DNA of 64,000 nt from DSXF01 sp964387495 (GTDB lineage: Bacteria > Chloroflexota > Anaerolineae > Anaerolineales > Villigracilaceae), in contig CAYLXB010000011.1 in assembly GCA_964387495.1 (NCBI GenBank), positions 7,351 through 71,350 of the forward strand, given 5' to 3'. The notes under the pieces are model-generated. The model saw only the letters and a program-made list of their open reading frames with translations. It was not told the DNA's origin and made no database searches. Position 1 is the stretch's first letter, and every line of letters starts with the position of its first letter. Below are positions 16,228 through 26,633 of the stretch, one piece after another. The position numbers and the translations under genes were made by a program.

Positions 16228-16255
16228 TGTATGGCATTCTCTGGGGTGCTATTAT
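16227..16255 (+). promoter_or_regulatory. Predicted promoter of glgC
   Basis: A poor -35 TTGTAT (16227-16232), exactly 17 nt, then a good -10 TATTAT (16250-16255). A weak -35 next to a CRP-like site is what an activator-dependent promoter looks like. The leader to the ATG would be about 74 nt. Confidence 0.5.
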
Positions 16256-16335
16256 CCGTCCACTCGATGTCCGGGCAGTGACTGGTATTCCTGGCCGGAT
16301 TTGGCGGCGAAGGCCGCGAAAAGGAAGGTGTTTGC

Positions 16336-17601
16336 ATGCCTGGGCTGAATGATGTTCTGGCCGTGATTATGGGAGGCGGGCGCGGAGCGCGCCTCTATCC
16401 CCTGACGCAAATGCGTTCCAAGCCGGCTGTTCCAATTGCCGGTAAATATCGCCTGATCGATGTCACCCTGAGCAACTGTATCAACTCGGAGATCTACCGG
16501 GTGGCAGTGCTGACACAGTTCAATTCCGTTTCACTCCACCGGCATATTACCAGCACTTACCAGTTCGACGCTTTCCATACCGGGTGGGTGCAGATCCTGG
16601 CTGCAGAACAGACGCTGGAATCCGAGGACTGGTACCAGGGCACGGCGGATGCCGTCCGCAAGCAGTTGTTCGAAATCCGGGCCACACGCGCGAAGTATGT
16701 CCTGATCCTGGCGGGCGACCATCTTTATCGCATGGATTATGCCGCGATGGCCGAGCATCACTGGCAGACGGGGGCCGATATTACGGTGGCGGTCCAACCG
16801 GTATTGCGCAGCGATTCCGTCCGGTACGGGATCCTCAAACAGGATAAGGACGGCCGCATCACAGATTTTGCCGAGAAGCCAAAGGATCCGGCGGTGGTGG
16901 ATCAGATGGTCAGCCGCGATGACCCGGTGCGGCCTTTGCTGGGTTCCATGGGCATCTATATGTTCAACACGGATGTGCTGATGGACCTGTTGACCAGCTT
17001 CCCGCTGTATGATGACTTCGGGGGGGATGTCATTCCGCACGCCATCAAGACTCATGATGTTTTTGGATATGGTTTCGAGGGTTACTGGCAAGACATTGGA
17101 ACCATCCGTTCCTTTTACGAGACCAACCTGGAACTGGCACGAGCCAACCCGCCCTTCAACTTCTTCGACGCCCAGCGGCCCATCTACACCCATGCCCGCT
17201 TCCTGCCCGGGTCTTCGGTGGAATGCAGCACACTGACCAATACCCTGCTGACAGAGGGATGCCGCGTTCAGTGCGCCGAGATCACCAATTCTGTCATCGG
17301 CTTGCGCAGCCAGATCGCCCATGGAACGATGATCCGTGACAGCATCGTCATGGGGCTGGACTATTATGAAATCAGCGGCGACCGGCATTCCATTCCCCTG
17401 GGGGTGGGACCCAACTGCCAGATCGAAGGCGCCATTCTGGATAAAAACGTGCGCCTGGGTGAAGGAGTTGTCATCCAGCCCTTCCCGCGTGGCGGGCAGG
17501 AGATCGACAATGATTTATGGTATGTGCGGGATGGAATCGTCATCATCCCGAAAGACAGCGTCCTGCCGGCCGGGACGCGGATTATTCCAGGAGAAGTCTA
17601 G
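16336..17601 (+). CDS. glgC: Glucose-1-phosphate adenylyltransferase
   Basis: A 421-residue enzyme that makes ADP-glucose from ATP and glucose-1-phosphate for glycogen synthesis. The nucleotidyltransferase loop is MGGGRGARLYPLTQMRSKPAVP, with the sugar-binding GDHLYRMDY near residue 128 and FAEKPKDP near 180. The C-terminal left-handed beta-helix carries the hexapeptide-like repeats that form the allosteric site. AAGGAAGG precedes the ATG. It is monocistronic. The CRP-like operator upstream suggests control by carbon or energy state. Confidence 0.95.
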   Translation: MPGLNDVLAVIMGGGRGARLYPLTQMRSKPAVPIAGKYRLIDVTLSNCINSEIYRVAVLTQFNSVSLHRHITSTYQFDAFHTGWVQILAAEQTLESEDWYQGTADAVRKQLFEIRATRAKYVLILAGDHLYRMDYAAMAEHHWQTGADITVAVQPVLRSDSVRYGILKQDKDGRITDFAEKPKDPAVVDQMVSRDDPVRPLLGSMGIYMFNTDVLMDLLTSFPLYDDFGGDVIPHAIKTHDVFGYGFEGYWQDIGTIRSFYETNLELARANPPFNFFDAQRPIYTHARFLPGSSVECSTLTNTLLTEGCRVQCAEITNSVIGLRSQIAHGTMIRDSIVMGLDYYEISGDRHSIPLGVGPNCQIEGAILDKNVRLGEGVVIQPFPRGGQEIDNDLWYVRDGIVIIPKDSVLPAGTRIIPGEV

Positions 17602-17792
17602 CTCGATAGTCACGTAACGACCCCCTTCGCGTTCCGGAAGTTTCCCTGTCTCCAATCAGACTGTACCCGGTTGGGAAGCGAAGACCCGCTCCCGCCGGCC
17701 GGCACGCGCTTTGAGCATTGGCGAGACCACTGCCGGATCGAGGCGATCTTTTCCAGTACTCATGAAACCTTACTCTAACGAGGAGAATTTAT

Positions 17793-20741
17793 ATGACACA
17801 AGAAAGCAAGAAAGAAACGGCACCGGTTGAAGCGGGTCAAACGGCCTGGCATGCCCTGGATGTTCAGGATGTTTTCAAGCACCTGAAGGTGCAGGAAAAT
17901 GGCCTGACATCTGAAGAGGCAGCCCAACGGCTTGCCATGTATGGCCCGAACCAGCTGGCCGAAAAGCCGCGTCCTGGATTCCTGTCCATGCTGTGGGATC
18001 AGATCAACAGCTTCGTCGTGTGGCTGCTGATCGTGGCGGCGGTCGTCTCCGGCCTGATCGGTTGGAACGAATACCTGCACACCGGGGAGACCACCGAGTT
18101 CATCGAGTCGGGCGCCATCCTGGCCATTGTGGTACTGAACGCCACCCTGGGTATCATCCAGGAGCGGCGTGCGGAGGAAGCGCTGGCAGCTTTGAAAAAA
18201 CTGGCTGCGCCGGAGGCCAGCGTTATACGCGACGGCCACCGTGTGATGGTACCATCACGGGAACTGGTGCCGGGGGATGTTGTCTTCCTTGAAGCGGGCA
18301 ATTTTATCCCGGCGGATGTGCGCCTGCTGGAGGCGGTGAACCTGCGGATTGAAGAGGCCTCGCTGACCGGGGAATCTGTCCCGGTGCAGAAAAATGCCGT
18401 GGCCCTGCTGGAACAGAACGTGCCGCTGGGTGACCGCAAGAATACGGCCTTTATGGGTACTGTGGTTTCGTATGGGCGCGGCCGCGGTGTGGTGGTGAGC
18501 ACAGGTATGCATACCCAGCTTGGCCTGATCGCTGAAATGCTTCAATCTGTGGAGGAGGAAGAAACTCCCCTGCAGCGCCGCCTGGACCAACTGGGCAAGA
18601 CGCTTTCGATTGGGTCGCTCATCCTGGTGGCAATCGTCTTCATTGTGGCCCTGTTCAATTACACGGTTGTGGGTGAACTGTTCATTGACCCAGTTGCCTA
18701 TTTCAAGACCTATGCCAAAGAGATCACGGACGTCTTCATTATCGCCATCAGCCTAGCCATTGCGGCTGTGCCAGAAGGCCTGCCGGCGGTGGTGACCATC
18801 AGCCTGGCACTTGGCATGACCGAGATGGTCAAGCGGCATGCCCTGATCCGCAAACTCTCTTCGGTGGAGACACTCGGCTCGGCTACGACCATCTGCTCGG
18901 ATAAGACCGGGACACTCACCCAGAACGCCATGACCGTGACCCGCCTGTGGGCTGACGGCCATTTCATCGAAGTGACCGGCACCGGCTATGTGCCTGCAGG
19001 TGAATTCCAGCTTGGGGGAAAGAACGTTGATATGAAGCAATACCCGGCTGCGCTGACCACACTCTGGCTGGGCGTGCTGAACAACGACGCCATGCTCGAA
19101 ATCACAGGTGAGAGTGAAGAGGAGAAAACTTACCGGATCGTGGGCGACCCGACGGAGGGTGCGCTGATCGTGGCGGCTGCCAAGGCGGGGGCCTGGCACG
19201 GCGAGATCAAAGAAGCCTACCCGCGCGAGAACGAGGTGCCCTTTGACTCGGAACGCAAGCGCATGATCACCATCCATGATGTGGAAAAGCCTCATCCGAA
19301 TGACATTTCGCCTTTCTATGATGACAAGTACAAGGGCTGGAGTGTGATCGCCGTCAAGGGCGCGCCGGATGTAGTGCTGGGCCTGTGCACCCAGTACCTG
19401 GGGATGGATGATAAACCGCGCGAGATGGACGATGCTTCCCGCCAGCGGATCCTGGATGCCAACGATGCCATGACCAAGGATGCCCTGCGAGTGCTGGGTG
19501 TGGCCTGCCGCATGGAGAAAGATATCCCCAATGGCGAACTCAAGGCGGAAGACCTGGAACATGACCTGATCTTTGTCGGCCTGCTGGGAATGATCGACCC
19601 AGCCCGGCCTGAGGTCAAGCCTGCGCTGGAAAAGGCTGCCCGCGCGGGCATCCGCACGGTGATGATCACCGGCGACTATCCGAACACCGCCCGGGCAATT
19701 GCAGAAGCCATCGGCTTGCTGCGCCCCGGACACAAAGTTGCCACGGGCGCAGATTTGGATAAGATGTCAGAAGAGGAACTCACGCGTGAGATCGAGCTCA
19801 CGGATGTCTTTGCCCGTGTATCCCCGGAGCATAAGATGCGTATCGTGGATGCTCTGCAGGCCAACAACGAGGTGGTGGCCATGACCGGTGACGGTGTCAA
19901 TGATGCCCCGGCCATCAAGCGCTCGGATATCGGTGTGGCCATGGGGATCACCGGTACCGATGTGGCCAAGGAAACTGCCGATATGGTGCTGACCGATGAC
20001 AACTATGCCAGTATCGTCTCGGCTGTGGAACAGGGCCGCATCATCTATGCCAACATCCGCAAGTTCGTGTTTTTCCTGCTCTCCTCCAACGTGGCCGAGA
20101 TCATGATCATCTTCTTGGCAACACTGGCCGGCCTGCCTGCGCCGCTGACTGCCATCCAACTGCTCTGGCTGAACCTGGTGACCGACGGCGCGCCTGCCCT
20201 GGCCATGGCCATGGAAAAGGGCGACCCGGATGTGATGGAACAGAAGCCGCGGGCGAAGAACGAACCCATCATCAACCGCAGCATGGGGCTGGGGATCATC
20301 GTCCAGACCATCACACAGACTACAGCCGTCCTGACTGCCTTTGGACTGGGGTTGTACTGGCACATCGACCAGGCCCTCCCGGCAGGCATCAACCCGATCG
20401 TGGGACTCATCCAGCACGACTGGCGCGGCGTGGACGTACAGACTGCCGAAACGATGGCCTTTGTGACTCTCTCGCTGTGCGAACTCTTCCGTGCCTATAC
20501 CGTCCGTTCGGAACGCGCCTCGCTCTTTACCATCGGCGTTTTCTCGAATAAGTGGATGCAGTATGCGGTCGGGCTGTCGATTACGCTGCTCCTGCTGGTC
20601 TGCGTCGTCCCCTTCCTCCAGCCGATCTTCAATACCCACTTCCTGAACCTGGAAGAGTGGCTGATTGTGCTAGGACTGGCACTTGTACCGGCGGCTTCGG
20701 AAGAAGTCACGAAATTCTACCTGCGCCGGGCAGATAAATAA
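17793..20741 (+). CDS. P2-type cation-transporting ATPase, copy 1
   Basis: A 982-residue calcium-pump-like ATPase. TGES is in the actuator domain, PEGLP in helix M4, the phosphorylation site CSDKTGTLT has Asp370, and the hinge is GDGVNDAPA. It has ten predicted helices, including LLWLNLVTDG in M6, which carries ion ligands in SERCA/PMR1-type pumps. It most likely exports Ca2+ or Mn2+, though Na+ or K+ members of P2 look similar. The start follows GAGGAG. The gene stands alone between glgC and two terminators. A shorter paralogue is at 48818-51538. Confidence 0.93.
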   Translation: MTQESKKETAPVEAGQTAWHALDVQDVFKHLKVQENGLTSEEAAQRLAMYGPNQLAEKPRPGFLSMLWDQINSFVVWLLIVAAVVSGLIGWNEYLHTGETTEFIESGAILAIVVLNATLGIIQERRAEEALAALKKLAAPEASVIRDGHRVMVPSRELVPGDVVFLEAGNFIPADVRLLEAVNLRIEEASLTGESVPVQKNAVALLEQNVPLGDRKNTAFMGTVVSYGRGRGVVVSTGMHTQLGLIAEMLQSVEEEETPLQRRLDQLGKTLSIGSLILVAIVFIVALFNYTVVGELFIDPVAYFKTYAKEITDVFIIAISLAIAAVPEGLPAVVTISLALGMTEMVKRHALIRKLSSVETLGSATTICSDKTGTLTQNAMTVTRLWADGHFIEVTGTGYVPAGEFQLGGKNVDMKQYPAALTTLWLGVLNNDAMLEITGESEEEKTYRIVGDPTEGALIVAAAKAGAWHGEIKEAYPRENEVPFDSERKRMITIHDVEKPHPNDISPFYDDKYKGWSVIAVKGAPDVVLGLCTQYLGMDDKPREMDDASRQRILDANDAMTKDALRVLGVACRMEKDIPNGELKAEDLEHDLIFVGLLGMIDPARPEVKPALEKAARAGIRTVMITGDYPNTARAIAEAIGLLRPGHKVATGADLDKMSEEELTREIELTDVFARVSPEHKMRIVDALQANNEVVAMTGDGVNDAPAIKRSDIGVAMGITGTDVAKETADMVLTDDNYASIVSAVEQGRIIYANIRKFVFFLLSSNVAEIMIIFLATLAGLPAPLTAIQLLWLNLVTDGAPALAMAMEKGDPDVMEQKPRAKNEPIINRSMGLGIIVQTITQTTAVLTAFGLGLYWHIDQALPAGINPIVGLIQHDWRGVDVQTAETMAFVTLSLCELFRAYTVRSERASLFTIGVFSNKWMQYAVGLSITLLLLVCVVPFLQPIFNTHFLNLEEWLIVLGLALVPAASEEVTKFYLRRADK

Positions 20742-20751
20742 CTTGAACCAT

Positions 20752-20795
20752 ATCGAAAAGGACGGTCCATGCGGGCCGTCCTTTTCGATTAATTT
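20752..20795 (+). terminator. Terminator of the P-type ATPase gene
   Basis: ATCGAAAAGGACGG (20752-20765) pairs perfectly with CCGTCCTTTTCGAT (20776-20789), then TAATTT. Confidence 0.8.
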
Positions 20796-20806
20796 CTTAC
20801 TGATAC

Positions 20807-20856
20807 TTTCTACTTCTGGCCGATGAAGTTCCTTCTTCTGCCAGAAGTAGAAATTT

Positions 20857-20858
<2 letters not shown>
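20807..20858. terminator. Second long hairpin between the ATPase gene and glmS
   Basis: TTTCTACTTCTGGC (20807-20820) pairs without mismatch with GCCAGAAGTAGAAA (20840-20853) around a 19-nt loop. The TTTTT run (20854-20858) is on the plus-strand side, so it is a backup stop for ATPase transcripts. It also ends glmS, but without a T tail in that direction. Confidence 0.6.
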
Positions 20859-22644
<1,786 letters not shown>

Positions 22645-22707
22645 AGGTTATTTCGACTCCTGAGAGGGGTTTGTTTCAGACGCCAAGTTTATCATACTCA
22701 ATCTTCC

Positions 22708-23220
22708 TCAACCTTCTGATGATCCTGCCAATACTTTTCCGTAATAAAGATGCGCGCATACTTGCCCATCGAACTCGGCAACTGCGGGCAGGTATCCCCA
22801 CTTTTCAAACCCGAATTTCTCCAGCAGGTTCCGGCTGGCCGTGTTCCATTCCAGCAGGATGGCGAGATACACTTTTTTGCCAATTCTGGGCGCATCCTGG
22901 AGGGCGTGGGCCAGCAGGGCAGAGCCAATGCCGCGGCCGTGCCGGCTGTAATCCACGTAGTATGACACCTCTGCTGTGCGCTCCAAAGCCGGGCGGCTGC
23001 GATAGGGGCTGACCGAGAGGTATCCAGCGACCTGGCCGGCATCATCTGTGCAGACATAGATGGGGTATGAGGTGGGAATGTGAAGATCGAACCAGTCCAG
23101 CCGCTGTTGGGCGGTGAAAGGGACCGTATCAGCGGTGGCGTTTCGGGCAACAATGGCCTGGTTGTAGATATCCACCAGGCGAGGCAGGTCCTGGAGTGCA
23201 GCAATGCGGATGCAACTCAT
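22708..23220 (-). CDS. GNAT N-acetyltransferase, phosphinothricin acetyltransferase-like
   Basis: A 170-residue single-domain acetyltransferase. The N-terminus IRIAALQDLPRLVDIYNQAI and the acetyl-CoA loop RHGRGIGSALL near residue 115 match the Pat/YncA group, which acetylates phosphinothricin or methionine sulfone/sulfoximine. It begins 7 nt after the stop of ligA and ends 63 nt before glmS, so the three genes are likely one transcript. The substrate cannot be told from sequence. Confidence 0.88.
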   Translation of the reverse strand: MSCIRIAALQDLPRLVDIYNQAIVARNATADTVPFTAQQRLDWFDLHIPTSYPIYVCTDDAGQVAGYLSVSPYRSRPALERTAEVSYYVDYSRHGRGIGSALLAHALQDAPRIGKKVYLAILLEWNTASRNLLEKFGFEKWGYLPAVAEFDGQVCAHLYYGKVLAGSSEG

Positions 23221-23227
23221 TGTCCGG

Positions 23228-25327
23228 TCATTCTCCGGCCAGTTTTCTTAGTTCGTCTTCTCCAATCACGGGAACATTCAGGGAACGTGCTTTGTCCAGT
23301 TTCGAACCCGGATTCTCACCCAAGACGAGATAGCTGGTCTTCTGGCTGACAGAGTCGGTTGCCTTGCCGCCGCGGGCTTCAATATACTCCTTGATGCCTT
23401 CGCGGCTGAAACCGGCCAGGGCGCCGGTTACGACGAAGGTGAGGCCGGAAAACGGGCCGGCGGGGGATTGACCTTTGGATGCAGACAGGCCGGTTGGCCA
23501 AACACCTGCGGCTTTCAACCGGGCAAGAACCTGCTGATTGGCAGGGCGGGCGAACCAGTCCACGATGGCCTGGGCGATGTTGGGGCCAATGCCTTCAACA
23601 GTCTGCAGATCGCTCACAGAGGCGGCAGAGAGTGCATCGAGGGATCCGAAAGCCTGGCTGAGGTCCCGGGCGACCACCTCGCCGACGCCGCGCACGCCCA
23701 GGGCAGTGAGCAGCCTGGCGAGAGGCTGGCTGCTCGAGGCCTGGATGGATGCAAGCAGGTTATCGGCCTTCTTGTCGGCAAAGCCTTCCAGGCCCAGCAA
23801 GTCTTCCTTTTTCAGTGTATACAGGTCGGCCACGTCCCGGACCAGCCCAGCGTTGACCAATTGTTCGACGATGCGAATTCCCAGGCCAACGATGTCCATG
23901 GTGCCGCGCGAGACGAAATGTTCCACGTTGCGGACGAGTTGAGCCGGACAGGCGGCGTTGACGCAGTACCAGGCAACCTCGCCCTCGAAATGCTCGACCG
24001 GCTGGTTGCATGCCGGGCAGGTTTCGGGCGGCTGGTAGGGCTGTTCAATGCCAGTTCGGACCTCGGGGATGGGGCCAATGATATAGGGAATCACCTCGCC
24101 AGCACGTTTGACCAATACGCGGTCGCCAGGGCGGATATCCTTCTCGGCAATGAAGTCGAAGTTGTGCAGGGTGGCGCGCTCGACAATCACGCCGCCGATC
24201 TCAACCGGTTCCAGCACTGCATAGGGGGTCAACACGCCGGTGCGCCCAACATTGACACGTATCTCGTTCAGGCGGGTGGTGACTTCCCGCGCGGGGAACT
24301 TGAAAGCCATGGCGCCGCGCGGGTCTTTGCCCACGAAGCCGAGTTCCGCGGCAAGCCTCAGATCATCCAGCTTGATGACCATGCCATCGGCCTCATAAGG
24401 CAGGCGGTCCCGGCCTTTGTCCCAAGTTTCGGTATAGGTAATGGCTTCGTCAAGCGTATCGAAGCGGCGGGCCACATCGGTGACGGGAAAACCAAGCGCC
24501 TTAAGCCAGGCGAGCAATTCCCATTGACTGGCCGGTACGGTGCCGCCTTCCGAATAAACCACCTGGTAAACCAGGAGGGTAAGCGGCCGCCGGGCGGTCA
24601 GTCCGGGGTCGAGTTGGCGCAGGGAGCCGGCGGCGGTGTTACGGGGATTGAGATAGGTTTTCTCCCCGGCTTCATTGAGACTGGCGTTCAGGGTTTCAAA
24701 ATCCTTGACAGTGATGAAGGCTTCGCCGCGAACGACAAGGTGGGAAGGCAAATCCTGAAAAGGGGGATGGGTCTTTGGCTGGGAAAACAAGGGCAACTGC
24801 CCGGGACCGGCGGAGTCTGCTGCCCGCATCTCTGCACCAGCGGGCTGGAGCGGTATCCGCAACGGGATTGCTTTGACAGTACGCAGGTTGGCTGTGATGT
24901 CTTCCCCAATCTCTCCGTCGCCGCGGGTGGCGCCCTGGACAAATATGCCGCTGCGGTAATGCAGGACAACACTCAGACCATCGATCTTTGGCTCGACAAC
25001 GAATTTGGCTTTTTCAACCCGGTCGTCCAGTTTTCGAATGCGCTCGAACCAAGCGCGGGTATCTTCTGCTCCAAATGCATTTGCCAGGCTCAGGATGGGA
25101 CGCGGGTGGCGAACTTTCTCGAACTTATCCAGCGGGGCAGCGCCGGTCCTTTGGGAGGGCGAATCGGGGGTGATCCAGTTGGGGTGTTCGACCTCAATGG
25201 TTTTCAACTCGTTCATCAGCCGGTCATATTCCAGATCGCTGATGACAGGGGAATCCATCACATGGTAGCGGTAGCCATGAAAGTTGAGTTCAGACTTGAG
25301 TTGTTCGTAGCGGTCGCGTGTGGTCAT
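23228..25327 (-). CDS. ligA: NAD-dependent DNA ligase LigA with a clamp-binding-like insertion
   Basis: A 699-residue ligase for Okazaki-fragment joining and repair. The adenylated lysine is Lys114 in EPKIDG. An OB fold follows, then the four-Cys zinc finger (CPAC near 415 and CVNAAC), HhH repeats, and a C-terminal BRCT domain. Between IPLRIPL (to residue 160) and HLVVRGEAF (from 196) there is an insertion of about 30 residues carrying QLPLF (177-181). This matches the QLxLF sliding-clamp motif and is not part of the standard ligase. The ATG at 25327 is chosen because a TATAAT box ends 6 nt upstream; the longer frame to 25345 overlaps that box. Confidence 0.96.
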   Translation of the reverse strand: MTTRDRYEQLKSELNFHGYRYHVMDSPVISDLEYDRLMNELKTIEVEHPNWITPDSPSQRTGAAPLDKFEKVRHPRPILSLANAFGAEDTRAWFERIRKLDDRVEKAKFVVEPKIDGLSVVLHYRSGIFVQGATRGDGEIGEDITANLRTVKAIPLRIPLQPAGAEMRAADSAGPGQLPLFSQPKTHPPFQDLPSHLVVRGEAFITVKDFETLNASLNEAGEKTYLNPRNTAAGSLRQLDPGLTARRPLTLLVYQVVYSEGGTVPASQWELLAWLKALGFPVTDVARRFDTLDEAITYTETWDKGRDRLPYEADGMVIKLDDLRLAAELGFVGKDPRGAMAFKFPAREVTTRLNEIRVNVGRTGVLTPYAVLEPVEIGGVIVERATLHNFDFIAEKDIRPGDRVLVKRAGEVIPYIIGPIPEVRTGIEQPYQPPETCPACNQPVEHFEGEVAWYCVNAACPAQLVRNVEHFVSRGTMDIVGLGIRIVEQLVNAGLVRDVADLYTLKKEDLLGLEGFADKKADNLLASIQASSSQPLARLLTALGVRGVGEVVARDLSQAFGSLDALSAASVSDLQTVEGIGPNIAQAIVDWFARPANQQVLARLKAAGVWPTGLSASKGQSPAGPFSGLTFVVTGALAGFSREGIKEYIEARGGKATDSVSQKTSYLVLGENPGSKLDKARSLNVPVIGEDELRKLAGE

Positions 25328-25333
25328 ACAACA

Positions 25334-25361
25334 ATTATATTGCACTCCTGGCGATTATCAA
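25334..25361 (-). promoter_or_regulatory. Promoter of ligA (leaderless)
   Basis: On the minus strand TTGATA (25356-25361), 16 nt, TATAAT (25334-25339), then 6 nt to the ATG. Both boxes are near consensus. This is the clearest leaderless promoter in the window. Confidence 0.65.
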
Positions 25362-25403
25362 CCTGCCAGTGGATTGTGTACACCGCGGCGAGGAGTGTTC
25401 TTC

Positions 25404-25432
25404 AAAACAAAAGGCGGCCGAACCGGCCGCCT
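25404..25432 (-). terminator. Terminator of the minD-A operon
   Basis: AGGCGGCCG (25412-25420) pairs perfectly with CGGCCGCCT (25424-25432). On the minus strand the stem is followed by TTTGTTTTG, so it ends transcripts coming from 25451. Confidence 0.8.
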
Positions 25433-25450
25433 GTGTCATTGCCAAATTTG

Positions 25451-26209
25451 CTACGATCCTGTTACCTGAGCAACCAATCTTTTTAGAATGCCTGTGAGGG
25501 GGTGGTCGGGATATTTCAGGGCAAAGATGCCGTTGCTGGCTAGGGTGAGCATGTCATTCGAATGAGGAATGACGATATCAGGAGGACAAGGATAGGTTCT
25601 TGAAATCTGTTCGATGACCTGTTCCAAGTCGTAACTTTTTGGAACATCATTGACCACAAAGGTTAAGCGGGGGGGAGCCATTTTTTGAGCAATCTCAAAC
25701 ATAACTGCCGTGCCCTGATAATCCTGCTGATCCAGGCGCAGTAACAATACGAGTGTGTCGGTCAGGGCCATCGTCGCAAGCGTTTCAACATTGACCCCAG
25801 CATTCGTGTCGATGACAAGGTAATCCAGTTCAAAGATCTGGGCTATCTTTGCGATCCCATCTGTCAGTGCGGAAACATCATACCCTTCGCGCAGGAGACG
25901 CATGATCTTGAGCGGATCTGTGCTTCCGGGCGCCAAGTATACCTGCCCGCTGATGGGGACTCCCAAGTTGCGGCTGACATCGTACACTGCCTGTTCAATC
26001 CGGCAGTTTCCCTTCAGGTAATCGGTCAGGGTGGAGCGAATTGCCTGCCCATCCAGGTCAAACAGAATATGTGCGCTGGGCGACTGCAGGTCTGCATCCA
26101 CAACGCCGACGTGTTTCCCCTGAGCGGCCAACAAGGCAGCCGTATTGGCCGCCAGGCTTGATTTTCCGGCTCCGCGCCGGAAAGAGAGGAAGGAAATGAT
26201 CTCAGGCAT
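25451..26209 (-). CDS. MinD/ParA-like ATPase A (most diverged of four)
   Basis: A 252-residue deviant-Walker P-loop ATPase. The loop is FRRGAGKSS at residues 10-18: the signature Lys of the family is Arg and the first Gly is also Arg. DADLQSPSAH (Walker A') and LDYLVIDTNAG (Walker B) follow. DQQDYQGTAV and the C-terminal FALKYPDHPLTG are shared with the other three copies at 29831, 33838 and 38862. There is no C-terminal amphipathic membrane-targeting helix like that of MinD. It is last in a minus-strand operon behind a winged-helix protein and a Cache-HAMP sensor. Role inferred as a regulated nucleotide switch. Confidence 0.88.
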   Translation of the reverse strand: MPEIISFLSFRRGAGKSSLAANTAALLAAQGKHVGVVDADLQSPSAHILFDLDGQAIRSTLTDYLKGNCRIEQAVYDVSRNLGVPISGQVYLAPGSTDPLKIMRLLREGYDVSALTDGIAKIAQIFELDYLVIDTNAGVNVETLATMALTDTLVLLLRLDQQDYQGTAVMFEIAQKMAPPRLTFVVNDVPKSYDLEQVIEQISRTYPCPPDIVIPHSNDMLTLASNGIFALKYPDHPLTGILKRLVAQVTGS

Positions 26210-26235
26210 ATTCTGACCTTTATGGTTGTGTCGAG

Positions 26236-26580
26236 TTACAGATCATCCAGTTTATCCCAAAGTTTCTTTGGGAGTGTGTCTTCAAATTTGCGTGTGCGGG
26301 CAGACATGCGCACCTCGTAAATGGTCTCGTCACTGTCCATATTGAGGAGCTGCTGCAGAAAGCCTTTACGCTTCAAAATCCTGGCAATTTCGGAAGCCTG
26401 ATCGCGGGGCAGCTTGAGCATGTCCGCCAGTTCTGTCAGGGTTATCTTGCCAGCGCGCATGGCATGATTAAGCAAACCCCGCAATGGTTCGGAATAACCC
26501 ACGATTTCCGAGGGGGCAAGACTGCCAGATTGCGAGGCCTCGAGTTCCTGTTTGATGGTTTCAAATAACTCAGCGCTCAC
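26236..26580 (-). CDS. Small winged-helix protein, copy 1
   Basis: A 114-residue protein with a helix-turn-helix-like core (ITLTELADMLKLPRDQASEIARILKRKG) and a short strand pair (ETIYEVRMSA) as the wing. It aligns with 34862-35257 throughout, including a C-terminal motif around LPKKLWDKLDD. Both copies are next to a MinD-like gene. It begins with GTG. It might bind DNA, but winged helices of this size also act as protein adaptors, and there are few positive charges in the recognition helix. Family not recognised. Confidence 0.7.
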   Translation of the reverse strand: MSAELFETIKQELEASQSGSLAPSEIVGYSEPLRGLLNHAMRAGKITLTELADMLKLPRDQASEIARILKRKGFLQQLLNMDSDETIYEVRMSARTRKFEDTLPKKLWDKLDDL

Positions 26581-26633
26581 GGGAAAACCTTTCCGTTTCT
26601 TTGTACAACCGGAGTCTGCACTCCGGCCCAGAG

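Noticed and set aside
17602..17792. Manganese (yybP-ykoY) riboswitch before the first P-type ATPase
   Set aside because: I looked for the conserved paired loops and did not find them; the 190-nt leader has no clear structure.
22645..22707. glmS ribozyme upstream of glmS
   Set aside because: The gap before glmS is only 63 nt to the next gene and contains no ribozyme core.
23468..25486. 672-codon open frame on the plus strand
   Set aside because: Antisense of ligA over its full length; no ribosome binding site or recognisable domain, and ligA motifs are all intact on the other strand.
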